Below are positions 11,667-22,300 of a stretch of 64,000 bases of DNA, piece after piece (the first letter of the stretch is position 1; each line of letters starts with the position of its first letter). Below the pieces are notes generated by a model. It did not search any database and was not told where the DNA came from. It was given only the letters and a program-made list of their open reading frames with translations. Source of the DNA: Paratrimastix pyriformis. Taxonomy: Eukaryota; Preaxostyla; Paratrimastigidae. The DNA is taken from the NCBI GenBank assembly GCA_027972325.1, contig JAPMOS010000011.1:498501-562500 (forward strand). Direction: 5' to 3'. Position numbers and translations under genes: made by a program.

Positions 11667-12455
11667 CTATTTTTCCGGCTGACTTGGCCACTGCCACCGA
11701 AGCTGACCACGACAACCATCAAAAATCAAGATGGGATGCTCTTCTTCCGATGGTGCGGAATTGGGCGATTCGTTCGAGCCGTTCTCCCTGGGGAGCATCA
11801 AGAATGCTGTGCGTTCATCGAGTTGACAACCAACCTTCTGACATCGATTCCACCCTTCGCAGGGCTATTTTAAAACAACTTCTCATTGGAATTCGGGTTA
11901 AAAACGCTGATCTGGTGCCGAGTAGCCTCATGGATCATCTCGCCCACTTTGACGATCAGCCCGTTACCGAATCTCGGAATGGGATCCACTTTCACGTTTC
12001 AGTCTGTCCCACCAAGCTGGATGGTTTTCTCGCACTTTTCCCGGATGGCGGTAAATTCGGACGCCGTACGGGCGAGGAATCAGTTTGAATGCTGTTTTTC
12101 TGTGAGGGGTATGTGAGTATGGTGTTGGCGAATAGAGAATTGCTATTTGATGCCAGCATCGAATTTTGACATCAGTCGATCATTTTTTCCATCAAACATG
12201 GTTCGCCACTCGTCAGACCCTTTTTCGTCCCTCCAGCGGGTTTCTTTTTGGAAGAGGTATCGCCCGCACCGCGGGGCGTTTGGGTACAGCCCTATAGCCG
12301 AGGCTGCACCGGATAGGGCACCCATCGTCGGGCCCCCACCGTGACCCCGCGTTGCACTAAAGGGCAAAACGCCACTACAAGCCCCCAGGCCCAGGTGACT
12401 CCTGGGGTCAGAAAAAGGCCCGGGGGCCCCGGGCGGGAGAACTACTGGGTACGGT

Positions 12456-14844
12456 ATGTTTCAAACTTCTCGTGACCACCCCCGTGATAACGTATATTAC
12501 CCCCTGGCGACAAACTCTCTTTCTCCTGTCTTTGATCTTCTGCAAGGCCTTCCCGGACTGCAGCAAGAAGATTTCCTCAGCGAGGAAGTCCGCGTTCAGT
12601 GGTATCAAGTGTATAACTTGCTCCAGTTGGTTGGGTGCAAGGTCCACGATGCTCATCGGATTGCCACGGGAATCTTCCAGGAGGTCAAGGATTCATTGCA
12701 CGAGGGCGTGTGGGTACTTTCTCGCTTTGACTTTCTGGAGAAAATCTCTGCCTACTTGCAAAAGGCCCACTACGTCTTACCATCAAATGTCCTCCGGGCG
12801 GGCATGGCTCTGTGTTGCCGACGCTTCTCCGTGATCATTCTGCTCGGTGGCACTTCTGGTTGCGGGAAAAGCACTCTGGCGTCTTTGCTCGCGACAAGGT
12901 CCGAATCCCCGATCGTTCCGTCGCCGCCGCAACACACCATCCTCGGTGGGCAGGCTGGGGATCACCAGTGTGGTCTCGACGGACAACATCCGGCACATCC
13001 TTCGAGCGACGATGACTGAAGAGTCCACCCCGGTTCTGTGGGCCAGCACCTACCAGACCGACGAATGCATCAAGGACGACACCCTGAAACCCAAGGACAA
13101 GGTCACCCCACGCTACCCGGCCTGCTGCTTTCTTCCTCGCCCCCGCCTGCCCCCATCTGGTCGCCGTGGATTCACACGACACCTCCGCCCTCCTTTTGGC
13201 CCGCCTCCAGCTGCTCCGAGGGTACGAGATGCAGTCTGCCATCGTCTGCGCCCACCTGAGCCGCCTCGTGGCCCGGGCCGAGAAGCGCCGCGAGAGCATG
13301 ATCATCGAGGTCCGCCCCCCCCCCCCCCCCCTCTGCAGTCTCGGACGGCGTCCCCTGCCTCCGCCCCCTCTGGGGATTCTTCAACGCCTCCGCCGATGAT
13401 GTCATTGTGCGACCCGACTGAACAGGGCGTCCATCTGGGGGCCAAGGAGATGATCGCCCTGATGCAGGAGCACCGCTCCGTGCTACCCTTCACCATCTTC
13501 ATCTCCAACGAGGTCGCCTCCGCACCCCGCCCTTTGCCCGCCGTGCCCGCCCTTCCCTCCTCTCCCCTCCCTTCCTCCGTCCCTCCTCGATGCCCCCCCG
13601 CCCGACTGACTTCCCTTCCCATATCTTGTCGGCAGGAGAAGCACAAGGAGCGTTTCGCGGTGCGCTCGAAATACATGACCCTCGACCCCAATTACAACCG
13701 GTCTGTCCGTCACCGCCTTCCGGCGGCCCGTTTCATCTGTCTGGTGGCGGTTTCGTCTGGGGGGGGGGGGGGGCTGCGGACAGCTACATCAAGTACCTGT
13801 CCAACATCCGCACCATCCAGCGGCACCTGGTCAAGTCCAGCATGGCCGCCAAGGTCGGTCCACTCCGGCTTGCCTCCCTGCCCTAACCCCTCACACCCCT
13901 ACACACCCCCCACTCCCATCGTCCGGCACGACACCCCACCCGTCGCGCTCATCGTCGCCACCTCATCCTGCACGCGACTGTCCCCAAGATCCCCTGCATC
14001 GACAACACCAACATCGACCGGTCCCTGGCCACCATTCGCCGGACGATCACCGCCTGCCTGCCCAGGCTGCTCGAGGACATGCCCTTCCTCGACGAGAGCC
14101 GCACCGAGGTCTCGCGGCAGCCCTCCGCACCCCTCACCCCCCCTGCGCCCCCGCGCCCCCGCGCCACTTCCCTCACACGGGTCGTCCCGCACGGCTCGCG
14201 CAGGCCATCCACCTGCAGTCCCTCTCGCTCAACGCCCAGAGCGACAAGTGGGGCTCCAAGGCCATGCTCGAGACCATCCATCGGCGCAAGGTCTGCAGCC
14301 CCGAAGCGACCCGCCCGCCCACTTGCCCGGGCGAGCAGCTTGAGATTCTTGGCCGCACCACCGTTGCGGTTGTCCTCTCTCACTTGGCGGCTTGCAGACG
14401 CAATCAGTGGAGCGCCACCCGACCCTGCCACCGCCGTCGGATGCGATCATGATGGCCCAGTCGCGCGCCCGGTCCACCCAGCCCAGGCCCCGCCACCCCC
14501 CGCCCGGGCACCGCTCACCCGCGCCGCGGGGGCATGACGTCCACCTTCCGACCCCAACCCCACGGGCCGACGCCGAGGAGGAGGACGACCAAGGCATGGC
14601 CGAGGGTCTGGAGGAGCCCCCGCTACCACCACCACCACCACCACTACCACCACTACCACCACTACCACCACTACCACCACTACCACCACTACCACCACTA
14701 CCACCACTACCACCACTACCACCACTACCACCACTACCACCACTACCACCACTACCACCACTACCACCACTACCACCCGAAGCTTTTCGGGTTCGGTGTT
14801 GCGCGCCGATGTTCCCTTATGCACCTGACGGGCCGACGTGGTGA
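12456..14844 (+). CDS. LPA1 / 2-phosphoglycerate-kinase-like P-loop protein
   Basis: Homologous to plant LPA1 (low phytic acid 1) and archaeal 2-phosphoglycerate kinase, so linked to inositol-phosphate or cyclic-2,3-bisphosphoglycerate-type metabolism; the reaction here is unproven. Nine exons close in phase to 521 residues: 12456-12898, 12954-13101, 13211-13309, 13426-13512, 13636-13700, 13784-13853, 13989-14108, 14204-14290, 14398-14844. The N-terminal part has YNLLQLVGCKVHDAHRIA, as in LPA1. The Walker A is GGTSGCGKST, followed across intron 1 by LGITSVVSTDNIRHILR and LWASTYQ, then EKHKERFAVRSKYMTLDP, YIKYLSNIRTIQRHL and NTNIDRSLATI. Introns start GTC in all eight cases; intron 6 seems to end AAG. 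The tail reads into a long Leu-Pro-Pro repeat. The start is uncertain: ATG 12456 lies in the inverted-repeat segment. Confidence 0.9.
12469..12505 (-). repeat. Right 37-bp inverted repeat
   Basis: Reverse complement reads AGGGGGTAATATACGTTATC then ACGGGGGTGGTCACGAG. The ORF of the LPA1-like gene is open through it, so codons near that gene's start would be repeat-derived if ATG 12456 is used. Confidence 0.85.
14624..14778 (+). repeat. (CCACTA)n hexamer in the 3' coding end of the LPA1-like gene
   Basis: About 25 copies of CCACTA. In the frame continuing from the upstream exon it encodes (Leu-Pro-Pro)n. The frame stays open to a TGA at 14842-14844. A second, shorter and impure tract of the same unit follows at about 15126-15177. 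Confidence 0.9.
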
Positions 14845-15276
14845 AGGGGTGGTTGGGTGCGCGATTCGCTCCGAAGGGACTGGACATATGGACCGGTCGT
14901 CCGTTGGGTGTGCGTGCTCTCCTGGTGGTGGGTGGTTGTGCAAACCCCTTGCGCCGCTACTTGCTGCAACCACCTGGTGGGGGTCCATCCGCATTATTCC
15001 GCCACGACGGCAGGTCCGTCCTCTCCCTAACGAGCCTATCAAACGCCCTCTACAAGGGATTCCTTCGCCCACGTGCAGTGACATTCGTGCTTTTTGTTCC
15101 CGTTACTCCTTTCCTTCTTTACTCCACACCACTACCACCACTACCACCACTACCATTACCACCACTACCATTACCACAATCTCCACAAGCTCCACAATCA
15201 CTTTCCACGCTTACGTTTTCCCCTCTCCCTTATCGCTCTGGGCGGCCGCACGTTTTTGCATGTAGGCGACACGCTT
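14845..15276. other. Intergenic, 432 bp, no gene seen
   Basis: GC falls to about 55% here, as at other gene starts in the window. It contains the impure CCACTA/CCATTA tract (about 15126-15177) and CT-rich runs. Probably the 3' end of the LPA1-like gene and the 5' region of the next. Confidence 0.45.
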
Positions 15277-16098
15277 ATGTTCCCCTTTTCGATGGACCCT
15301 CCGTCATCGCCCGGCTCGAGCTCCACTCCCCGGCAGCTCCGCGGGGCCCACAGAGCGGCCTCACCGCCCAGCCCGCCCCCCATGGCCGCCTTGGCAGCCC
15401 CGATCCCGGCCGCCCCCGCATCGGCCCCTCAGGTAGCCTGCCATCAGCCGGCCGGCGCCCCGCCATTGGACACACCCGCGGCCACCTTCCGGGCCGGGGC
15501 TCCAGCTCCGATCCAGATCCCCCGCCCACCACCCAAGGGCGGGCTCACGAGCCCGGAGTCCTCCCACCCTTGCACATGCCCGTGCCCTCCATCCGCGGTC
15601 TCTCCGACCCCGCCTTCTCCCATCCGCGCCACCCCCGCCGGAGGGCCCACGCCAAGCCATGTGATCGAGTGCAGCCCGCCGCCGCCTCTCCCATCCACCT
15701 CCTCCCCCGGGCTTGACAAGGGAACCCCCGCCGCAACAGCAACCCGCAAACCTGCCGGCGGCGACGGGAGTGGCGAGACGCCATCCACCCGTCCCTCTCC
15801 ATCATCCACTCCACTCCCGTCTCCTCTGGCTGCCCTGCCCTGCGCCAGCCCGGCCGGGCCGAACCAGCAGCCTCGGCAGCCGTCCCTCTCACCACCCGAC
15901 CGCACGCCCTCGCCATCTGCCCCCGCGGGACCCCCTCAGGCGGCGACACCCCCACCCACCCAGCAGGCACCGCAGCCGGTGGCTCTCTGCTCACCCACCC
16001 CTCTCATGCGGCTCGGCGGCTCGGGTGAGAGGGGTACATCATTGGCCTCGAAGAGGCGCCCGCGGCCGCCCGGAAACAATCCCGGAATTGAGAAATGA
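15277..16098 (+). CDS. Pro/Ser/Ala-rich hypothetical protein
   Basis: A single open frame of 273 residues begins MFPFSMDPPSSPGSS and ends RRPRPPGNNPGIEK. Composition is disorder-like: Pro, Ser, Ala and Thr dominate, with no hydrophobic core, domain or signal peptide. In favour of a real gene: an AT-richer stretch precedes the ATG, as it does at other genes here, and the frame closes just before the next AT-rich stretch. Against: in DNA this rich in C, long Pro/Ser frames arise easily. No similarity recognised. Confidence 0.4.
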   Translation: MFPFSMDPPSSPGSSSTPRQLRGAHRAASPPSPPPMAALAAPIPAAPASAPQVACHQPAGAPPLDTPAATFRAGAPAPIQIPRPPPKGGLTSPESSHPCTCPCPPSAVSPTPPSPIRATPAGGPTPSHVIECSPPPPLPSTSSPGLDKGTPAATATRKPAGGDGSGETPSTRPSPSSTPLPSPLAALPCASPAGPNQQPRQPSLSPPDRTPSPSAPAGPPQAATPPPTQQAPQPVALCSPTPLMRLGGSGERGTSLASKRRPRPPGNNPGIEK

Positions 16099-16307
16099 AT
16101 ATCACGCACTCTTTCCTTCCTTCCTTCCCGGCTGCCACGAATTCGTTCCCCGAGTTGCTGTTTAACATTTTTTTGCGTCTCATTTTTCGATTCCCCTTTT
16201 CTCCTTTACACCCGCGATTCGTTTTTTGTGTTGATAATCTCTTTGTGCTCCTTCCATCAATAATTACGTGGAAGCCTGACCGATCACGTTGATGACATGC
16301 CCCCTCG
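16099..16307. promoter_or_regulatory. AT-rich leader upstream of the hybrid kinase
   Basis: About 45-50% GC with T-rich runs (for example TTTTTTTGCGTCTCATTTTTC near 16167). No gene seen. Promoter role inferred from position and composition. Confidence 0.35.
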
Positions 16308-19300
16308 ATGACAAGCCCCTCTCCCGAACGGCCTGAGTCCAAACAGGTGTTTACATCACCATATGTGTTTATCAGGCTCGGCGTGAATCTCGAGCGACCA
16401 CGACGCACGAACGGAGATTAACCCTCTTCCAATTTCTCGTCTTATCGTCCTTCGGGATCGTGTTAGAGCAGCTTCTCCTTCTTTCCGCGACCTCTGTCCT
16501 TATTTTCGAACATTTCGATAAACCTGGCGCGGTAATTCAGGAGAACATCCACAAGGTGCCGATTTACAACTTCGAAGGCCTTCGTTCCACGCTACAATCG
16601 ACTGCGGATCGGCTGGCGCCCATCATCAGCAACAGCACATCCGATCCTGTGAGCTGGGCACCTCTGCTGACAGGCTTCAAAGATACATTCTTCGCACAAG
16701 AGTCGATTTTTGTTGTCGCACTCAAAGATGGGCGAACAGCAGGCGCCACCAGCACCATGTTCTATTTGGCGAACATTAGCGCGGGCTCGCTCCTCACCTG
16801 GGCGCAAGCGCCCGTCTTTCGATGCCCCTGGGCCCTCGGCCCCATGGGTCTCGTGTCGCGGATGCCCGGAGAGGTTCTCCCTCTCCCACTCCGGTTTACC
16901 CTCGCTCAAGCGATGGAACGGCCGTCGTTGGTGAGCCAGGGATCCGCACTGGAAATCTACCTGTCCGGGCCCGGCGAGCAGGCGGTCATGGCGGGCTTCT
17001 GGGTGCCCCTCTTCGCCACCGATGCAGGTGGCACGCAATCATTCGCGGGTGCTCTCTTGGCAGGTGCCCTGCTGACCAACTGGAGGTTCGCCTCTCCATT
17101 CCTCGCCGCCGCTGACCAGTGCTGACCTTCCTCCTCGCCTCCTTCAACCCGCAGCGCAATCTTCCCGTTTCGTGGCGAGGCGCAGCAGGACCCCGCCCAG
17201 CGAGCCAACATCATGTCTGAGCGCTCTCGTCGTGCCCACTCGAACATTGACATCGACATCGGCGCCCCTTCTCTTCTCTTCTCTTCTCTTCTCTTCTCTT
17301 CTCTTCTCTTCTCTTCTCTTCCCCTTCCCTTCCCTTCTTCGCCCACAGAATCATGGATGGTCGTCTTGAGATCATGGGCGGCGCGTACGACCCGATGGAC
17401 GAGACGACCATCGACGAGCTCCGGGGGCTGGTGCGCGCCGTGTCGCCCGTGGAGACTGCCGAGAGCCCCGTCTTCCTTGGGGAGCTGGCCGGCCAGCTGT
17501 GGAGCGCGTCCCGAGCCCCGCTGGAAGATTCTGTCGTGCTGGAGCTGGTGGGGTCGCCCTGGACGGCCTCCAAGCGGCTCCTCTTCGGGTTTATGGGCAT
17601 CTGGACGAGCATGCTGGTGGTGGGGCTGGTCGCCTCGGCCCTGGTCATGGTGGCCGCCGCAAGGAGAGTCCAGCGCCCCTTCGACTCGCTGGCCCGGCGC
17701 ATGCAGGCCGCCATCTCCCGCCCCTTGTTCACGGCCGAGGCCTCCGTGCCGGGCGAGGGCGCTTCCGAGGGCTGCCTCCAGGTGGCCGAGGCGGCCAGGT
17801 GCGTGGAGTTGCTCAGCCTCGTCGAGACCCGCCAGGCCTTGCTCCTGTCCGGCCGCCGCTCCACCCCGGGAGCTCGTCGTGGAGGGCGGAGGAGAGGGGC
17901 GCAGAGGGGCGCAGAGGGGCGCAGAGGGGCGCAGAGGGGCGCAGAGGGGCGCAGAGGGGCGCAGAGGGGCGCAGAGGGGTGGAGAGGGGTGGAGAGGGGA
18001 GGCGGTGATCAGCACAGCACACTCACGCCACCTCCTTTGCCTCTGGCAGGGCCTTTCTGGAGAGGTCCCCGTCTCCTCTGCTGCTCCTCCAGCCACTGGG
18101 CGCCGGCCTCGCGGCGGGGCGGGGCGGCGGCGATGGCGACGACGATGGCGACGGCTCGGAGGGTTCGGCAGGGGATGCCCCTGCCGTTTCAGGCGAGGGG
18201 GCCGTCTCGCTGGTGGGCTGGTCGGTGGCCCACGCCAATCTGGCCTTCACCCGGCACTTCGGCTACCCGGCGGACCAGCTGCCCCCCCTCGAGCAACTCC
18301 TGGGCCTCCATGGAGCCGGCTCTCTCAGCACCGGCTCGCGGCAGACCCTCCGCACACGGGCGGGCGGGGTGGCCCACGTGATGGTCAGCGTGGTGGACGT
18401 GGGGCCGACGATGCGCTTCGTGGTGCTGGAGGACGTCACGCCCCTGGTGACCGAGGGCGCCCGCCGCATGCGGCTGGCTCGGCAGTTCCTCGACATGCAG
18501 CGGGTCGAGGGCCTGGGCCAGCTGGCCCGGGGCTTCACGGTGGCCCTGAACAACTGCCTCTGCGGGGTGGTCAGCACCCTGGAGCTGCTCCGCTTCCAAC
18601 TCCTGGCCACCGCCACCGCCACCGCCACCGCCACCGCCACCGCCACCGTCGACTCCCATCCCCCATCCGCGGCTGTCCTTTCGGCCCCCCGTGGAGGGGC
18701 ACTGATCGAGCCGTCTGCGGCCCCGGAGGAGGTCGGCGGCGTGGGTGGTGACGAGGGTGCCGCCCAACAACCGGCGGGAGGTGCCGAAGAGTGCATCCAC
18801 GGGCTGGACGAGATCTTGGCCATGGCCTACCGGGCGAAGGAGACCGTGGGCAGGCTGTCGCTCTTCTCGGGCCTCGCCCAGGACCCCAGCAGCACGGACA
18901 TCCACCAGTGCCTCCACCAGGGCCTCGAGGTGGCCCGCCAGTCGGCCTGCTGCGCCGGGGTGGCCATCACGCTGGACCTGCGCGCAGCCTCGCACACCAT
19001 CCAGGTACGCACCCCCGCCTCCCACATCCGGCTCTCATCCCCACCTTGCCCTCGGGCCCCTCCACAATTCTGGGATCGCGTCATCGTTCTCCCCCCCCCC
19101 CCCCCCCCCCCCTGGTCATGACCCAGTGCGACCCCATCATCATGCGAAGCGCCTTTGCCAGCCTCCTCCTCGAAGAGAGCCGAGCCCTGGAGGGGCGCCC
19201 GGGGGCCCACATCGGGGTGCGCACCTCCAACCGCGCCCTCGTCCCCGCCGCCGGGGGCGGCACCGAGGCGTCCCGGAGCAGCCTGATGGCCCTCCAGCGC

Positions 19301-22300
19301 CCTGCGCCGACCCACCTGGTCCGTCAGGGTCCTCCTTGTAGATCCCCTCCCTCCCCGACCCCCGCGGCCACTCACGGCTGCCCTCCTCCCTGGCCCGCGG
19401 CAGCTGGTGGTCCTCCAGGACAGCGGCCCGGGGGTGGCCGACCGCCAGGAGATGGCCATCGCCGCCAAGGTGCCCCCGCTCATGCGGGGCATCGTGGCCG
19501 ACCTTTGCGGCACGGTCGAGGTGTGGAGCGGCCCCTGGGGGACCCAGTCCGTTGCGCGGCCTCCACGCCTCTTCCCCCCCCCCCCCCCCCCCCCTGCCTG
19601 TCTCGCCCATCCAAGAGATGGCTCAACTCGACCCCCTCCCCTCCTGAATGCAGGATGGAGGTGCTTGTGCCCTTGGAGCGACACTGCCTGGCGACCAGCG
19701 GGCCGCCCGTGGGGCAGGTGGAGACGCACTACTCGCGGTTCAGGCCGCTCGTGGACGAGGCCGCCCGGCGCCGCTCGACCTCTCCGCTGGCCACCCCGAC
19801 CCCGTGGCCGCGGGAGGCCCCTCCCGAGACGGGCCGCTCGGGCCGGCTGCGCACCGACCGGAGCGGATTCTTCAACCTCGGCGGCCCGCCACGCGTCCGA
19901 ACGCCCCCCCCCCCCCCCCCCCCCCCCCCCCCCATTGCTACTGGCCCTGACGGCCCACCCGCCATTTTTCCCCGTTCGCCTGCCGCCTCCTCTGACCGCC
20001 GACCGGATGGCTGCTCCTGGGCTGACGGGCATGGGATGGGGGCGCGCGTAGCTGCTGACGAGCCCGCCCTCGTTCGAGGCGGCCCTGGTGGTGGACCCGG
20101 ACCCCGACGCGCGCGCCTCGGCCGAGCTGCTGCTGCAGCTGCAGGGCTACCGGGTCCTGGTGGCCTCCGACGACCGGGGGGCTCTGGGCCTGCCCCTGGG
20201 CCACGACCTGCGGCTGATCCTGCTCGAGACCGAGGTCCCCTGCCCGGCCACGGGCTCGCTGCGGACCCTCTTCGACCAGCTCCGGGCCCTGGCCCCCCAG
20301 GCTAGCATCGTCCTGGTCACCGGGGGCGGGGAGACCTCGACCCAGCCGAGGGATGTGCTCCCCCTCAGGCGCAGCGGGGCGGCGGGGGTACTGGCCAAGC
20401 CCTACCGGATGGAGGCCCTGGCGGCCACCCTCGGCACCCGCAGCGCCGACTGGGACCCCGCGACGCCCCCCGGGGCCCTGGTGGGGGGCTTCTCGGTGGG
20501 TGCGATGGCCCCGGTGGTGAGCATCGCCGAGGCGGGCGAGGGCGACGAGGACGAGGGCGGCTCCACCCTCGGCGATGCCGGTCCGGCCGCCGCCACCCAG
20601 GGCCTCGCCACACCCTCCGCCGGTCACGGCACCGAGGGGGGTGCCCTGCCCCCGACACCCCTGCCCCCCCCCTCCGCGCGCGCCGCCTCCTCCGCCTCGG
20701 CGGCCCACAGCCCGAGCCCAAGCGGGCCCCCCACGTCGGCCTACCGGGCCACAAGCTGGCCGTCCCCCACGGCGCTCGGCCCGACCAGGGGCAGCATGGC
20801 GGCCGAGTTGGCCGATTTTGCGCTTCCCCCGGACCATGACAAGGAGCCATCCCGCCCCCGCCGGCCCCTGCCCGCCTCCCGGGCCCCCCCGCTTCGCCCA
20901 CCCCCATCAGCGGGCCGCCACCCCAGCCGTTTCACGTGCTGCCAGTGCGGCAGCAACCGTAAATGCCGGGGCGGCCGAGGCCGGCGATGCCAGGGGCCGG
21001 TCCCGTTGCGGCTCTTTTTCACGGTCGCGGTGTTGGTGGCCGCGCTTGTGGCTGCGACCCCCCCGCAGGCGTTCTCCCTGGTGGCCACCCCGATGGTGCT
21101 GCGGGCCTTCGAGCGGAGCCTCCACCTCAGCGTCCTCGAGGGGGCCGCGGCCGGGATGGCCCGGGCCCTCGAGGCGACCCTTGCCCCCATGGCCGACCTC
21201 CTCGCGGCCATCTCGGCCGCCGCTCGGGGGGGCGGGCCTGACCTGGACCCAGTGGGGCTCCTCTCGCCCGCCCTGGTGGCTCCCTTCCTGCTGGGCGACC
21301 CCCCCAGCAACCTGACCCTGGCCGCCCTCGACCCGGCCACGGGGGCCCTGCTGGGCGCGGCCCGGCTGGCCTACCCGGAGCTGCTCTGGTGCAACTACTC
21401 GGCCGCCGGGGCGGTTGGTCCTGGTGGGGGCTCCCCCGCCTGCTGGGCGCAGGACCTGGGGGCGGCCTACCCCTGGGCGCTGGGCAGCGGCAATGCCACC
21501 CGGCCCCTGGGGGCGGCCTTCCTGGGCCCCGACGAGGTCGCCGCCCTGGAGGCGGCCGCCGGCCGTGGCCCCGAGGCCGAGGAGGGCGAGCCGACCTGCA
21601 ACATCACCGACCCGCTGCCCTGCACGGGCCTCGCCACGGACTGCCCCGCCCGCCGGCTGCACTGCACGTGGTCCATCGCCGGGGCGGCGGCTGCGGTGGT
21701 GGCCGAGATTCGCTTCCCGGTGGCCACGACGGCGCTCTTCCCCTCCAACGCGACCGCCCTCGAGAACCTGGGCGCCTCGCAGACGCTGCTCTTCGAGCGC
21801 CACCCGCGGACCGGTGATCTGGTGGCTTTTGACGTGGGCTCGCCGCCCGACCCGCTGGCGGCCCGAGAGGCCTGGGCGGGCCTGCAGCCCTTCATGAGTC
21901 GCTCCGCCGGGGGGGCCGACACCGACTTGGGCTACGTCCATGTGCCCCGGACGGGCCAGACGGTCCACTGCATGGCGGGCTCGCTGCGGCGATGGCGGGG
22001 CCTGGAGCTGGTCCTGGTCTCTGCCGTGCCCTACAACGCCTTCGCGCAGGGCTCGGTGCTGACCGACCTGAGCGCCGTCACCGGGTACACCTCGCTGGTG
22101 GCCATCCCCGAGGCCGTTGTCATGTGGGTCCTCCTGGCCGTGGCCACCGCCCCCTTCGCCAAACTGCCACGGCAGGTGTCGGCCCTCTTCCGCGCCCAGC
22201 TGGCCAGCTTGCGCCACCCGGCCGAACCCGGCGCCGCCCCCAGGGATGAGGGAGCCGCCCGGGTGCCCTCGAGCCGCTTCCACGAGATCCAAAGCGCCCT

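Larger units (their letters stand above)
11630..12505. mobile_element. 876-bp segment bounded by 37-bp inverted repeats (non-autonomous DNA-transposon-like)
   Basis: The terminal 37 bp match as inverted repeats at 34 of 37 positions (11630-11666 and 12469-12505; outer AGGGGG, inner GGTGGTCACGAG). The interior has lower GC than flanking exons. It holds no transposase-like frame; the only notable ORF pieces are a MGCSSS start at 11731 and an open frame to 12088 without known motifs. Near 12.29 kb there is a hairpin GCCCTAT...ATAGGGC. I see no clear target-site duplication, so a MITE-like element is an inference. The right repeat lies inside the first open frame of the LPA1-like gene. Confidence 0.45.
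16308..20460 (+). other. Unit 1 of the hybrid kinase: degenerate (pseudo)kinase and receiver
   Basis: First helix around FQFLVLSSFGIVLEQLLLLS, second around GIWTSMLVVGLVASALVMVA (about 17.6 kb). The PAS-like segment is GWSVAHANLAFTRHFGY. The HisKA site reads LARGFTVALNNCLCG where unit 2 has FAGAVAHEINNALTG, so the His is Val. The N-box reads SAFASLLLEESRAL against SALLNLAVNARDAM, losing both Asn. DSGPGV (G1) remains, but the F and G2 boxes are absent. The receiver keeps LVVDPD and LAKPY, but the phospho-site is LLETEVP, Glu in place of Asp. Expected outcome is an unphosphorylatable regulatory unit. Confidence 0.8.

Noticed and set aside
11765-11790. tRNA-like B box (GTTCGAGCC)
   Set aside because: No A box at the right distance and no cloverleaf. 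I found no tRNA or rRNA gene in the window.
12280-12450. Two hairpins as a structured RNA gene
   Set aside because: GCCCTAT...ATAGGGC and GGCCCGGGGGCCCCGGGC fold, but such palindromes are common in GC-rich DNA and no known snRNA motif is present.
16347-16375. 29-nt GTGTTT intron as evidence against the GTC rule
   Set aside because: The start of the kinase gene is not fixed by homology, so this intron is only a convenience to reach an ATG and cannot count for or against the rule.
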